Origin: Karalla daura
Lineage: Eukaryota > Chordata > Actinopteri > Chaetodontiformes > Leiognathidae
Direction of reading: 5' to 3'
Assembly: GCA_029224185.1 (NCBI GenBank)
Contig: CM055191.1
Coordinates: 22,210,916-22,274,915 of the forward strand
Length of the DNA stretch: 64,000 nt
Numbering within the stretch: the stretch's first letter is position 1; each line of letters begins with the position of its first letter. This document shows positions 25,301 to 39,426 of the stretch, one piece after another. The notes under the pieces were generated by a model. The model saw only the letters and a program-made list of their open reading frames with translations, had not been told where the DNA came from and made no database searches. Position numbers and translations under genes: made by a program.

Positions 25301-26813
25301 CGGCAGATATCGCGCCGCGCGGGTGGCTAGCGCTCGCGCGGTCGGGTTTCTGGTTGGGGGGGGGGGGGGGGGGGGGGGTTTGCAGTCGACTTTTACGCCC
25401 CGTGCCCGGCTTAGGGTCACGTCGCCGGTACCCGCGGTGGTGTAATGCGCGTAGCCCCAGAACAACCGTTTGTTACGGATGTTTTCCGAAAATGGCTCCA
25501 AACTTTGGGGAATTTGGGAATCGCGAACGGCGTGCGGGCAAATTGCTCGGCGGGGTGCGCACCCGGGGGACGCAATTTGGAGCAGGGCCGGGCTCGCAAG
25601 CCCCCTCCGGCCCCCTCCGAAACGAGCAGGCGAGCACGGAGCGGCGGGGGGCCGACTACCGTGCTCCAGGTCGCCAGCACGCGGCTAGCTTGCGCGCGAC
25701 CCGCGGGCCGGCGCTAGCTTCGGGTCGCGCCCCCCGGCGCTGTTCCCGAAAACCGAAGTACGGGCACCGTCTGGGGGGCGGTTCTCCACTTCGGCCATTA
25801 AGATCGCAGACACGTGCGAGGGCTCCTAGGGTAATTGGGCCGACGGGCCAATGCAGGAGAGCTTAGATGAATGACATACGGCGTGCGCGGAAAACCTGAC
25901 ACGTCGAGTTCGAGCGCGCGTTGCAGGCGGGGTCCTTTTGTCCGGCGGAGACGGGAGCTGCGCATGGTTTCCCAGTGCGGGAATGACGGACGATGCCATT
26001 AATGCGGTTTGTTTTCCTAATTACCGTTGGAGGCCGCGCGCCGGCCTGTGAAAACATCCGCGCGCCCCCCCCCCCCCCCTTTGAAGCGCGCCGCGTAACC
26101 CGAGCCGGTGTTATTTGGACCTTCGCGACGTCCCCCCGCGTTTCCCCCCGGGTAATGTCGGGGATGTTCAGATCGCTCGACGGGGCCCATCACGATTGCG
26201 GCTCCCGGCAAATGTGGGAAACCCCGGGGGGGCGCTCGGGAGATCACGGCTCCCGCTGACGGTGCAATGGCTCAGAATAAGCCGCAACGAGGACGCGGGG
26301 ATGAAAGGGTTTTGCGGTCGTCCACCTCAACTCGCTCTCTTGCCGTTGGGCGCGCGTGGTCGCTTGATATGGACGAGCCGCCCGACCTGAGGCCGCTCCG
26401 GATTAAAAAGCAATACGCCGTGTCCGGGAACAGCCCCCCCCCCCCGCCCCCCCCGTTTTGAGATCGTCCTCCTCAACAGCTCGAAGCCACGGAGCGGTTG
26501 TAGGTGCTCGGAGGCGAGCCGGAGCGGGAGCGGGGTTTGACAGGATTGAACCGCAGCCTCGATGAAAGGCCCAGGACGGCTCAGGTCGATGTAATGTGGC
26601 AAGATTACTGGCACTTATTTTATCCCCGCCTCCCGCCCCCCGCACCCCCCCACCCCCCCCCCCTCGACATGTCGGTAAGCGGCTCCAGATGTTGAAGACG
26701 AGGTGCGATCGGCGGAGCGACCGGTTGGACGGCGGCTGCAGCGGATCATACCACTCTCAGGCGCTCTTTATGTTTTACGAGACAAAGATAAGGGCCTGGG
26801 TTTGCTGAGGAGA

Positions 26814-26882
<69 letters not shown>

Positions 26883-29800
26883 TCTCTCCCTCTCACTCTC
26901 TCGCTCTGGTTTTGGCTCGGCACAGCCGCTTGATCTGGGAGTTTTATGGCCGCCGAGAGCATTCGCCACTGATGTGGAGGTTCTGATTGATGCGTTGCCT
27001 CGAGATGATTTGAGGAGGTGCCTCTGAGACTTGATGGTTTGGCACGCGGTCCAAGTAGGCCCTTTCTTCTGTTAGATTCCTTCCAAACTATTTATAGGGC
27101 CTTACACCACCAAACCTCATTGCTCCTAAATAATGGGCAATACATGTGAATTAGTGAGCCGCGCTCCGCGGGCTTCTTCGAAACCCCAAGCCGTCACGCC
27201 GTCAGTAAATCTGCGATCCACTCGACAAAGGGGTTGCTACTTTGAATTAGCCGAATCCAGAGTCGCTGATGTAATACACGAACAATCAGTCACGCGCAGG
27301 TTTGAAAACGTCGCGGAAAACACAGACGCTCCGCCGACTTCCCTGTTGCGGGGTGCTCTGATTGCCACTACATGTGGTTTTTGCCACCACCCAGGCATGG
27401 AAATCCACAGCCCACCAAACGGGAAACCCGGGATGCACGGTGTGGACTGGTATGGGCTTCTGTGTCGCGCTCAAAACCTTCGCTTTTGGATCAGACGTGC
27501 GGTGTTCGCCTGCCTGGCGGGGAGACTTCACTCCCCCGGAATGCGTTGGCCTCGTTCGCTGCCATTAACAGACGACATGCGGCATGCGGCCGAATGGAGT
27601 CCCACCGTTTGCCGTCCGCTCCGGGCCGAACGGGACCCGGTTTGTTTTTGTGTTCCGCGCTCCTCGCGTTTCACAGGTCAGAGGACACACGGAGGGGTGG
27701 TGGGGGGTGGGGGGGGGGGAGCAACAAATAAAAGAAAACAGCCCGTGGAAGTTTGCAATCAGATAGCACAAACTGGCTAATCTCTGTTCCAATGCCATCC
27801 GGAAATCTTGCCTTTGATTCTCCGGCTCGCAGGGAGTAAATGGCTTACAGAGATTGCGCCATAAATCCGTCCGATCATCAGCTCAGCGGGGCCTTGTCTT
27901 CGGGATTGAGGAGACAGAGGGTGAAGACATGGAGCTTTGGAGAATCTGTTTTCCTTGAATCCCAGCCCCCCCTCCCAGCCCCCCCCAACCCCCCACCCCC
28001 CGTAGCAGTAACCAAAGCCATCGCTGACTGTAAATAATAAAAGCGCGGAGAGCAACGCTGGCACGCCGAGCGCTCCCCGGGCAGGTTGGAAGCCGGGGCA
28101 AGTGTTCCGACGGGACACGGGGACGGCCGCGGCCCGAGCGTGTCTGTCCTCACGGGGAGGAACGCCTCTTGTCTCGCCGTGATGATGTCCGACATCTTAG
28201 GAGAGACTGGACCTCGTGGCGGCGAGGCAGAGGGCTGCCACCTCAGGCCACAAACCGGACTTAATGGGGTCCGAGGAAGGCTTCAAGGTTTCACACTCAC
28301 CAGGAAGCAAAGTGGATATTCTCCCTCAGAGCCTAATCTAGGGCTTAATCAGTAGTTATAGTAGTCAGTAGTTGGTCATATCTCTAACTGAGGGGCGCTG
28401 TCTCCCAGGTCTGATGGCGCTCCGGCTTCCTGGTGAGATGAGGTTACTCCAGCTCCTCAGACAGTCCTCAGACACAGGAAGGCAGTCGGGGGGGGGGGGT
28501 GGGGGGGAGAAATCAAAGCCGAGGCGGCTTCCTGCATGCAGCGTGGGGCGGGGGGGGGGGGGGGCGATCGATACGCCGCGGGCAGGATGCTGCAGCTTCT
28601 ACGCCGTAATCCCTGCTCTCCGGCCATCCGGACCACAGCGATCCCTCGGCAGGCCCCCTCGCCGGGTGCTCCTGGTGATGTCGCTGCCCGGGAAACGATT
28701 ACCTCGCAATTAGCGGCTAACGTCCGCTTTATTAGTGCTCCTCTCTCCGACTGAGACCCTGGGAGGAGCCCGCGCTGCGGTTGCAGCAGCGTCTGCCATA
28801 CGAGTGGTAGATCTAAACATGCCCGACGAGACGGGATGCCCTCAAATTAGGCCGGACCTCGAACACTTCCAGCATCAGCTCGGCACAACTGTGCATTTAA
28901 TGTTATTTGTTTTTTTTGCACTCAGTCTGAGGCGGATCATTTCCTCCGTAGGGTTAGGGTTGGTACAGAGCTGAACATTTCGTCTTGCGCCTCGAGCGAG
29001 GTGTTCTACCTTGGCCTAGACTGAACATCACAAAGAGGAGGAGGAACCCGGTGCCTCCGTGTGGAGGGAGGTAGCCCTGTGCGACTCCATAGTACACACA
29101 CTGTGGGTGGTCCGTGCTGTATATGCAAGGCTAAGCACGTCCTCCGCTTACCAGACCCTCTCCCCTTGGACTTATGAATAACTCCACTCGGCTTCTAGAA
29201 ACGGAAGCACGGCAAAATCTTTGATTCCTTTTCTTTTCACCCGGCGGTGCCGACCTCAGCTCTGCCTGCAGACGCATCGTGCGGGCCATAGCCATTCGGG
29301 ACGCGGCGCAGCTTGCTTTCATCCTGGCCGCAATGTGCGGGTCAGAAGAGAGGAATGTGAGGGGAATGGACGCAGAAGGTGTCACTCGGCGGCGCGGGGG
29401 AGGGGAGGGGAGGGGAGGGGAGGGGAGGGGAGGAGAGGGGAGGGGAGGGGAGGAGACGGGAGTGGGGGAGGGCGTATGGTCCGGCGAAAAGACAACAAAC
29501 ACGGAGGCCTTGGAGGGATGCATCACGCCGCCTCGACGCCGACCGCGTGCAAAGTGACCAACGCGATAGGAATTCACAGCTCCGCGGAGGCAAAGCCGGG
29601 TCGGCCTCCAAACCTGCGGCAATCCTTTCGACTGTCGACGTGCTTATCGACCAGGTCTCCAAATCGGAGTACGTAAAAGCCGCTAAGTGTTCGAGAAATT
29701 GGGGTGAAAAAGAAAGGGAGGGGGGCGGAGCTCGCTCAGATCACTCCCCTCCTCGTCCCGGGTCACTCTCCGCTCTCCATTCGCCCCGGGCCGCCGGTTC

Positions 29801-32080
29801 TCGTCAGCGCGGCCCAGATGAGAACCCGCGATGGTTTTCCTCCACGCCGTCGACGTGGAGCTGCGCAAGAAGAGATAAACGGCGCGCCGGATGACGCTGG
29901 CAGACAAATGAGCGCGTCCATTATTTGGATTGGGAATTAACAGAGTCGATCGTCGGCGCTGTCTTCGGGAATCCCCCCCCCCCCCATGTGTGCTGCAGTC
30001 GGGCTCGGCTGTGATTTGTGTGTGCGCGTGTGCGTGGCGCGTGCGCGGACGGGGGTCTGCGCGGAGTGTTTTATTGTAGCTAACACATTGCAGTTATTAG
30101 CATGAGGGGGGTAGCTGTGCCAGCGTAAGCAGCATGCCTCACATGCTCAGCCTGGGCTTGTGGTTAGCTGATGGAGACATCTGAAGGACCAGAGCCCCTC
30201 AGATCTAAATCAGGAACAATTTCTCCCTCTTTCCCATTCTTTCTCTCTGTCTCCTTTTGATTTTTTCTCTACCCACCCCCCACCCCCCTCTACTTTCCCG
30301 TTGTCTCACTCCTATTTTTCTTCCACTCCAGCTCAGCATTTTTTCTTTAATCATTGCATCTCCCACCCCCCCACTCCCCCCTGCTGCGGTGCGGCCCCGG
30401 TCCCCTCTGTGTCCCCCTGCTTTGAAACCGTGCGAGGCGGCGGGTTGTCGTCGTGTCAGGTGTAGCGGTGGGGTGGGGGGGGGGGGCCGAGGGGCGAGCC
30501 GCCGTACGGGGTCAGCGGGCAGGGCTTTGAAACGGGCCCCCGCCGCCGTTCCGGAGGCAAACGGCCCGGACGGGCCCCCGCTCCAAGTTCCGCCGTGGCA
30601 CCTACGAGGGGTGGGGGCCGGTCCCCGGGCCTGTCCGGGTGCCCGTGGCGCCACTATGGTCCATGAAATCCTCTGTTTGCACAGCAGTTTGTGGGGAAAC
30701 AAACGTTTGTTAGCGAGGGCGGAGGGTGGAAGAGCACCGGCCCCGGGCCGGGCCCCCGCTCCGCTCCGCTCCGCCCTGCCTCACCGCTGACCTGCTTACC
30801 GGTGTGGGGAAACAATCGGCGGCAATGCGATTGTGCAACAAAGAGAGCGATTTCGCGCCCGCCCGGAGCGCCTTTTGAGATTTAGCGAGATTATTCGGGG
30901 AATTATGCACACTCGGAACTGGAGCAGAAAACGGCTACTGTACCGTAAACACCACAGTGGTTTCTGCTGCTTTTACTTGTGGTTTGCTTCCAAGACCAAG
31001 AAATGTCTTTGAGGGCTGCTGAGCGTGCCGAGCCCTCGAACCGGGTCCCTCTAGAAGGGGAGCGTAAATGAAGGCCGGTGCATCACCACCCCCCCCCCAC
31101 CCCCCACCCCCACCCAGTATGAAAGGGTGCCCAGTGCTGTCAGGTGAGGCCGGCGCCAGCAGGACAACAGCCGGACCGGGGGCCAGGACGAAAAGCCCCG
31201 GGAAGACACGAGTCCCTCCCGTTGCTCCCTGTGGGTCTGGACCGTAGCTTGGATCCCCGCTCGTCTGCGTTATTATTCTGGGCATGTCGCAGGCCGATAT
31301 TAAACATAGCCAGTTTGACTTGGGTACAGCGGAGGCACTCTTGGCAGGGAGGCGCGGCATGACATCAGCGCTGCTGTCATTGTGATTCTTCCCACTTTAG
31401 AGTGAAATACTTTCGTAATTGTGCATTCTGCCTTTGGCAGATACGCCGGAATCTTTTCCCAGCCTCGGCCCCCCCCCACCCCCCACCCCCCCCCGCCCCG
31501 TCCTTAATGAACATGTTATATTTTTGTGCTTCTGGAAAAAAGGGAGAAAGAAGAAAAAAGCATGTGCTCGGAAAATCAGCTTTGTGCTTTTGTTGTAATG
31601 GTTCAGAGGCCGAGACGTGCGCGGCTACACTGCTGGTGTTACGGCCTCTGTGAACGGTCATGTTAACGCTTCCTGAAACTGTTCCAAAGAGATCTCGCAA
31701 GTCTTACACTCTCTCTCGCTCCGTTTGTGGTAACCCTAGAGATATGAATTACACGCAATTCATTGGACTGTAATAGTTGAATTGCACCACGTTGCATCTT
31801 CCATTTTCTGATTCCAAAGCATAGCCTCTCGCTTTGGTTGACTGCTTTGCGAGCTGAGGTGTATCAGAAACTACATGAATTGTGCTTCCTCTGTTACACT
31901 GATCATACACTGACTCACACTTAATTTCCTCTGGAAAACAAAGCCAAGGAATAGTCCGGTTTAGCTGAAATAGCACAGCACACTGTGTACTTTTCAGGAC
32001 TGTAATATTTCATTAATGCTCTACATGCATTGTAAGTGGAGATTTTCTTTCCCAGTAGTGGATTTAATTACTTGAAGAGA

Positions 32081-32124
<44 letters not shown>

Positions 32125-34914
32125 CGGGGGGGGTACGAGAGAGAGACAGAGGAGGGGGTAGAGGGACCGCATTTTTGTAATGAGCTGTTTTCATTGAGAT
32201 AATTATTCAGAATGTCACACAATGTGATATTCATCTGGGTTCATTTCGGGCTCTAATCCCTCCAATCTGCCATGGATTCCAGCTGCACGGCTCTGCTGTG
32301 ACTACGTGTCTCAGGGCTCTGTGTGTGTGCGTGCGTGTGTGCGTGTGTGTACGAGGCCCTGAGTGTTTGTCTTTGGAGCGAGCTCCTCGTCCATGTGGAC
32401 GTCACAGTGACGAGTCAGAGTGTTTTTCGCGTCTCTGGACGGGAGTTTTCGAACGCGAGGCGAGAGTGTGCGAAACGCGGGCCCTGCCAGGTCAGGCTGG
32501 CAGCAGCCCGCCTCTGTTCCAGCTCCGTTTGGGAGGGGGGGGGCGGGGTTGGGGGGGGGGGGATGAAACCCCGTCTTTAATCATGGCGTAATGGCTTTCT
32601 GCATTTGTTACAGTTTCATTAAAAACCCATTAACGGCTAATTTTCGGCGGGGCTGATGGATGTGTCCGAGGCCGGGAGACGTTAAAGGGGAGGTAATTTG
32701 AGCGGTGCGCGATGAGCCCCGCTCCCTTCGGTTTACATTCCAGCGCGCTCCCTCGTCGATGGCCCGGGGCCCGGGCTCCAGCGCAGGAGGGGTGGCCGTT
32801 TGGCGCCGCTGGAGGCGGCCCAAGCCGAGACCGCACGTTCGAGACACTTCAGGAGTCCGGCCCGGCCAGACGATAGCCCCGGGTCCCCTCCGTCAGAGCA
32901 AGCTTCAGGACCGGCCGACTCGTGGATGGGACGAGGGGGTCTGGAGGAAAGGGAAGAAGCACGAGGTGATGTCATAGCAGAAGCAGCAATGGGGGATTGG
33001 TGGAGAGAAAATGAGTGAAGAGGGGCAGGTAAAGAGTTGGCCCTGGACAGCCAGGCTTGAATAATTCCACTATCAGGGTTGAGGAAGGTTGTACAGTGTG
33101 TTTCTTTGGGGGTGGGGGGTGGGGGGTGGGGGTGGAGAGGAGAGAAAATGAGTGGAAGAGGGGCAGGTAAAGAGTTGGCCCTGGACAGCCAGGATGAAGA
33201 AGGTTGTACGGTGTGTTTCTTTGGGGTGGGGGTGGGGTGGAGAGGAGAGAAAATGAGTGGAAGAGGGGCAGGTAAAGAGCTGGCTCTGGACAGCCAGGCT
33301 TGAATAATTCCACTATCGGGGTTGAAGAAGGTTGTACGGTGTGTTTCTTTGGGGTGGGGTGTGGGGGTGGGGTGGGGTGGGGTGGAGAGGAGAGAAAATG
33401 AGTGGAAGAGGGGCAGGTTAAGAGCTGGCTCTGGACAGCCAGGATTGAATAATTCCACTTTCAGGGTTGAAGAAGGTTGTACGGTGTGTTTCCTTGGGGT
33501 GGGGGTGGGGGTGGGGGTGGGGTGGGGTGGAGTGGAGAGGAGAGAAAAATGAGTGGAAGAAGGGCAGGTAAAGAGTTGGCCCTGGACAGCCAGGATGAAG
33601 AAGGTTGTACAGTGTGTTTCTTTGGGGTGGGGAGGGGGGGGGGGGGTGATTGCAGGACTCTCCCTCAGGGACGCTACTCCATGGGGCCACGGCCCCCGGG
33701 TGTCAGGGCTGCGTGTGTGTGTGTGTGTGTGTGCGTGCCTTGGAGCGCGCTGGGTGCTGGCGGAGGTAGCGGCGTGCGAGATAAGGAGATAAGGAGCGAT
33801 TGGGCTTCCTCCATTTATTTTGCCACTCGGCAGGCGTTGGCCCTCCGCCGCCCGGCCCTCCAGCCTCCGGGCCCGCCGCTTTGATGTCGGCGCGGCCTCG
33901 CCAGCAACCTGCGGAGGAAAAGACAACAATAACAGGGCGAGTGTTGACCCAGCCACGCTCCCCGGCATGTTCTCGTTAATCCGCTGGAGCTGTGTGAAAT
34001 TGACCAGTTTTGAAAATGTTTGCCTTTCGGAGATCGGCCGGTTTGCAGGCAGCCAGGCTAGTCCAGCCCACAGTGTTTTTTTTCTGGCGTTTCTGCGTAC
34101 TCTATTCACATTATAATATTTCTGTTTCATTGATCCTTGCCAGGCCATTAGAGATAGGCCAGTAGGTGTCTAAGAACAAACATGAAGCAGGTCACCTCTA
34201 TCATTATTTTCTAAATCCTGACTTCACCTATTTATCAACTATTAACCTTTTTACAATGCTTTTGTTTCTTCTGACAAATAAATATTTAAAAGACCTATAA
34301 AAACTAACTTTATAAATTAGAATTGAAACGGGTCTTTCTAGGCTTGTGAGCTGCGATGATCTACTTCCCAAACAAACGGTCTTTCCGCTCCCATGGCAGT
34401 GCCTGTCTAGATTACGGAGCCACCGGCAGTCGAGACCTCTGGTGTCTGTCAGCCGGGGCTGGTTTGTTTGTGCAAGGGGAACTGCGACGCTATCTGCGGA
34501 GGCGCTGTTTCTAATAGCCCGAGGTGGAGGTGGTGGCGGGGTTCGGCTCGTGTGTTGAGCAGCTCAGACGTGGCTCGGGCCCTGGCGCGCGGCCCTCCGG
34601 TCCGTGCCTGAGCCAGCCAGACGTCTGCGGGGGAGGGGGAGGGGGAGGGGGAGGGGGTGGGGGGGTGGGGGGGGGACAGGGGTCAGGCCCGGGCCTTCCT
34701 GTGCCCTAACCCTCCGTGGGTGCCCACTTACCCTCAGAGCAGGGGGTCCCCCTCGCCTGTCACTCACACCGACGCCCCTCGCTCCTTCTCTTTTTTCCTT
34801 TTTTCTTCCGCCTCCCTCTCGTTCTTTCCCCCCCCCCCACAACTCCAGCTCTCTCTCGACTACCCCCGGCCTGGACGTCTCGCGTGATCTCTCGCTGTTG
34901 TTTTTTCCACTTGC

Positions 34915-34977
<63 letters not shown>

Positions 34978-37813
34978 TTCCCTTTTTGCCACCGTCATCT
35001 TTGGTCAACAGCTGAGTTGACACGCCTGCAGGGGAAGCACTCCGACCCCCGCCCCCCCCTCCCCCGTCCCCTTCCCCCTCCTCCTTTTTTCCCCGGTCCT
35101 TCCTCTCCCTCCATCCCTCCCTGCGTGTCCCGTGCCCCGCCGTGGCACTGGGGGGGGGGATCAGCTTACCCGGCACAAGCAGCCGAGGCGGCCTTCGCTC
35201 GTCCCAGGGCTTCCCCTCCGAAGAGGCATTTTTGGGCCTCCGGAGAATTGCCCACCGGCCGCGGTGACGTGTGGCACATTCGGCGGCCCCCGCTCCTCAG
35301 TGGCAGCCCGGGCCGCCGAACCCGCCGCACCCTTGGCCGCAGCGCCAGGCATTCCTCCAGGCACAGATATGAGCGTCCGCACGGGGGGGGGGGGGGGGGC
35401 GGCCTGTTTCCCATTCTGACGTGCCCCAGCCTAGGTACCGTAATGTAAACCAAGCACCTCGCGGGTCGGCCGGCCTCATTACGAGCTCAAAACAAGCGTC
35501 TTTACTGAAGGTTGCGCATGCAACTTTTGACACGGGGAGGGAGGGGGGGGGGGGGGGGGGGGGGGGGGGAGAAGTTAACAAATGAAGTGTGAATAATGAG
35601 GAACAAATTTACATGCCGTCGCCGGCCAATCCCCCGGCTTTGTAACCTTGATGAGGTATTTATTATTCCTCCCCCTCTGTTTACCAATTCCCATCACTCA
35701 GCGACGCGGGGAGGGCTGCTCCGCGTGCAGCGCGCGCAGGCCCCCGCCGCCGAGGCCCTTTCCCGGGCCCCCGTGGTTAGAGTGTAAACACTCCTGCCAG
35801 AGCCTCTCCCGCCTCTCTCGGCGATGGCGCGTTCGCCTGGGGGATCCTCGCGCCCCGTCTCCGACGGCCCCCACCGGTCCCGGCTCGGCGTCCGCGCAGC
35901 CGAACAGGTCTCTGGACGCGCGATTTGCTCCCAAAACTCGGAGCCCTCCGCAAGAGGTGACAGTCTGGACCCGCAAATCTTTACGAGTCCGTCGACCCGG
36001 CCCCCTTTATTGTCCATGGAGCTCATCCGAAGCTTGTCAACTTGACGACGTCAGACATGGGGGGGGGGGGGGGGTTTCTGCTGTGAGCCCGGGGAGAGGG
36101 GAGTCGCGCAGGAAGTCCCTCTCGGGAGTAGAGAACGGGCAGTAGACGTAGTAGTAGTAGTAGTAGTGGTAGCAGCAAAGGTCCCTGTCTGTCAGCTCTT
36201 CACAATCACGCAAACCTGCAACTGTTTGTCCTCAGGTCCCNNNNNNNNNNNNNNNNNNNNNNNNNNNNNNNNNNNNNNNNNNNNNNNNNNNNNNNNNNNN
36301 NNNNNNNNNNNNNNNNNNNNNNNNNNNNNNNNNNNNNNNNCGCCGCCTTGTCGTCCTCCAACCCCCGCCAGCCGCGGATTTCGCGGGGCGCTCGCTGTTA
36401 TGTGCGAGACCCTTGGATGTGTCCAATTAGACTGAAACGTGCTCGTCCCGCCGCTTTGGGCGAAATGAGATTTCGAGGGGAGGTAATTTTCTCCCCGGAT
36501 CGCCCGGGGAACGTTACTGGCAGTCCTCGTCGGCCTCCTTTTCCGAACCACATGAGAAAGCGCAATATTCCCCCCCCCCCCCGTTGGAGCGCGCAACATG
36601 CTCTACCCGGCTCTCCCTCAAAATGCCCTTGTAAGGGCACCTCAGCGCGGTTGTAATGCCTCAACCTGCTGGCTGTAGTCAAAATGACCTCACGTGTTGT
36701 AACGGAGCCCGCGTTTTGCCTGCGTTGGGAGTAAACGTTGGGAGGCCCGGAGCCGCGCAGCCACCCTAAAATGTGCCGTTTGGTGGCCCAAACCGCGGCC
36801 GGGTCCGTGGACGGCGCGTCCGGGCATGGCCGTGGCAAACGTGTGACAGAGGGCGAGTGCTGTTAAACAGTAAGCTCCGGGCCTCTTGATCCCCCCCCCC
36901 CCCCCCCCGCCCCAGCGGTTCCCAGGTGGTTGGACTCCTGCTGCTGCTGCTGTTGGGGGCACGGTTCGGTAAATTGGTCCGTGTGACCGCCATACGAAAC
37001 GATGACACAGTCGCGGCCAGACGTGTGCCGATACGGACACGTGCAAAGTCAGGGCCCCTCCTCTGAGCGCCACGCGCCCGACCCACGGAGCTTTTTGGTC
37101 AGCCAACCCCCCCCCCCCCCCTCCCCCTCCCCCTCCCCCTCCCCCTGGAATCTTCTGAAATGAACTTTCCCTCGCAGTGAGTTAGAGCGCAGCCGAGAGG
37201 CATGGGGCTGTACTTATCCCCAATGAAAAGGCGGCTTCGCAGGCGCCCCACGGAGAGCCTCGCTCGCCCGGTCCGGCCGTTAAAGCCCGGTGTCCCGGAT
37301 AAAGTCGGCGCCTGCACGAAAAAAGGCAAAAAGTAAAAGAAAAAAGAAAGGGAAAGGCAGTGCCACCTGCATCGATCCCCCCCCCAAAAACCCAACCCCC
37401 GCTCTCTCACACATGCACACCCCCTCCCCCCTACGCACGCACACACATTTCGGCTCACACCACATAATATCCCTTATACGGGGCCACCTGACGGCAGCGG
37501 CATATGGAGCCGGGCCAAGGCCGGGGCCCCACTGAGCGGCCCCGGCGCAGCAGCGGCGGCCCGGCGTGGCTCGTCACGTCGCAGCTCGTAACTCAGCTCC
37601 GTGCCAGCTTTTATGTGGCGTTTTTAGCGGGCCCCCGTTCCTCGCGCTGCTATTTCGGGGGAGGGGGGGGGGCGTTCCTCCGAGCATGTGGCATTGCAGG
37701 TGCGAAGGCCCGACGCCTTCAGGCGTCCCTGAATGTGGAAGCAAACGCCCGGCTCTCCATCTAATTATCGATCCAACTCCATTATGTTCTTTTCTACCGC
37801 TCACCTCCACGAT

Positions 37814-37854
<41 letters not shown>

Positions 37855-39291
37855 ATGTGAAGTCGAGGAAGTCCATTACTGCGTCTGGACCGCTGGTCTA
37901 GACGCTAGATTAGCTCACGTCGTGGTTTATGGCGGCACGCCCCCCCCGAGGCATCTGAGGGCCCGCCGGGGGCTCCTGGTGCGACCGCAACGCCCCCTTG
38001 CCACCTAACTCACCGACTCGCCGCGGGTCACGGCGGGGCCGGCCCCTGGTCCGCGTCTCCGAGGACGCCCAGGACGAGCGCCGGGATGGGATCGGAATGG
38101 CCGTGCTGGCGGACGAGAGCCGAGACCGGGAGTGGTCTCGCTGGACGGAAAAAGTCCGTTTCCACGCGCCCGGCACACATTTCTCTCACGACTTACGACG
38201 GAGATTTCGCGAATGATGTCACGCCTGCGTCCTAACGGAGTGATCAGTCGTGTTACTGGTCCGGGCTGGGAGCGGGAGGCCGGGCGAGAGTCTCCATGAG
38301 AGGAGGCAGGATGACCTTAAATCAACGTGCGCTTGCTCCGCTTTGAGTCGCGGTTTCGGCCCGTCCCCGCCACCTCGGAGAAACACGGGCGGTGTTTGGA
38401 GAGAGAGAGAGAGAGGGAGAGAGAGAGAGAGAGAGAGGGCCCGCAACAAGCCGGCTTTATGTGTGAACAGGTGCGTGTTGAGGGCCCATGATGTAATATT
38501 GTTCCACTTTTCGCTCCGGGGCATGGGAGTGCGAGGGGAGCGCGCGCCGCAAGGTAGAACATCACATTTCGTGCGGCGCAGCCTGTAAAGTGTTTTGGCC
38601 GAGCCTGTGGTTAAAATTTTCTTTCCTCCCCCCCTCCTCCCCCCTCCCCCCCCTCCCTCCCCTCACATCTGGCGTCGGACAGTTTTATTTGGTTTTACGG
38701 CCGACGGAGATCAATGGACGATTGAGGGGCCCGGCGTGGAGGAAATGGCATCAGTGCGCCGCGCTGCCCGCCGATGGACGTCCCCGCCTTTCCACCGGAG
38801 CCACTGCGAGTGTCGTTTGGTAGCTTGAATCAACATGGGAGGGGGGGCGGGGGGGTGGTCTTAACTCGGCCCTCGGGCGTTTTCCGGAGGCGACGCCGCC
38901 TGCGGCCCGAGAGGACGTCCAGGGCGAGGGAGACCCGGGAGCAGCTGTGGATGCTTTCGCTCGACGGAGAGACCCCATTAATGCTCGAGTTAGCCATCTG
39001 AGGAGCTCGGAGCTTGAGGGAGGGAAAACAGTGGGAAATAGGGAAGGGTAGGTGGATTATCAGCTCCGAGTGGATTATCATCTACCGTGGCGTGCATTCC
39101 GCCGCCCGCCCCCCCCCCCCCCGCGCCAGGCCCCAGTCCTGCCCCGTCGCTTCCCAGAGACGAACCCATCCACCGCTGCCACTGCTGCCACTGGGTAATG
39201 GGCGCAGAGAGAGAGAGAGGGAGAGAGAGGGGAGAGAGAGAGAGGGAGAGAGAGAGAGAGACAGGGAGAGAGAGAGGGAGAGGGAGAGAGG

Positions 39292-39323
<32 letters not shown>

Positions 39324-39390
39324 GACAGAGAGAGAGAGACAGACAGAGAGAGGGACAGAGAGAGAGAGAGAGAGAGACAGAGAGAGAGAC

Positions 39391-39426
<36 letters not shown>

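Larger units (their letters stand above)
23526..36240 (+). other. vps13b: vps13b intronic sequence left of gap 1, GC- and poly-G/C-rich
   Basis: 12.7 kb with no recognised exon on either strand, although exons for VPS13B residues 98 onward should begin here. It is GC- and CpG-rich, with many poly-G/poly-C tracts of 10-40 bases and CT repeats. AT-rich patches survive near 31.7-32.08 kb and 34.08-34.33 kb. Open frames here look like products of low stop-codon density and repeats. Confidence 0.5.

Noticed and set aside
28949..28961. TAGGGTTAGGGTT, resembling telomeric repeats
   Set aside because: Only two units; expected by chance and too short for an interstitial telomeric sequence.
28735..28974. 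Frame reading ...RVVDLNMPDETGCPQIRPD...
   Set aside because: Looks protein-like over about 35 residues but has no matching splice sites and no recognised homology.
32733..34148. 471-aa open frame on the minus strand with repeated Pro/Thr-rich motifs
   Set aside because: It is the antisense reading of the minisatellite at 33003-33650; unit lengths near multiples of three keep it open. No splice or promoter context.
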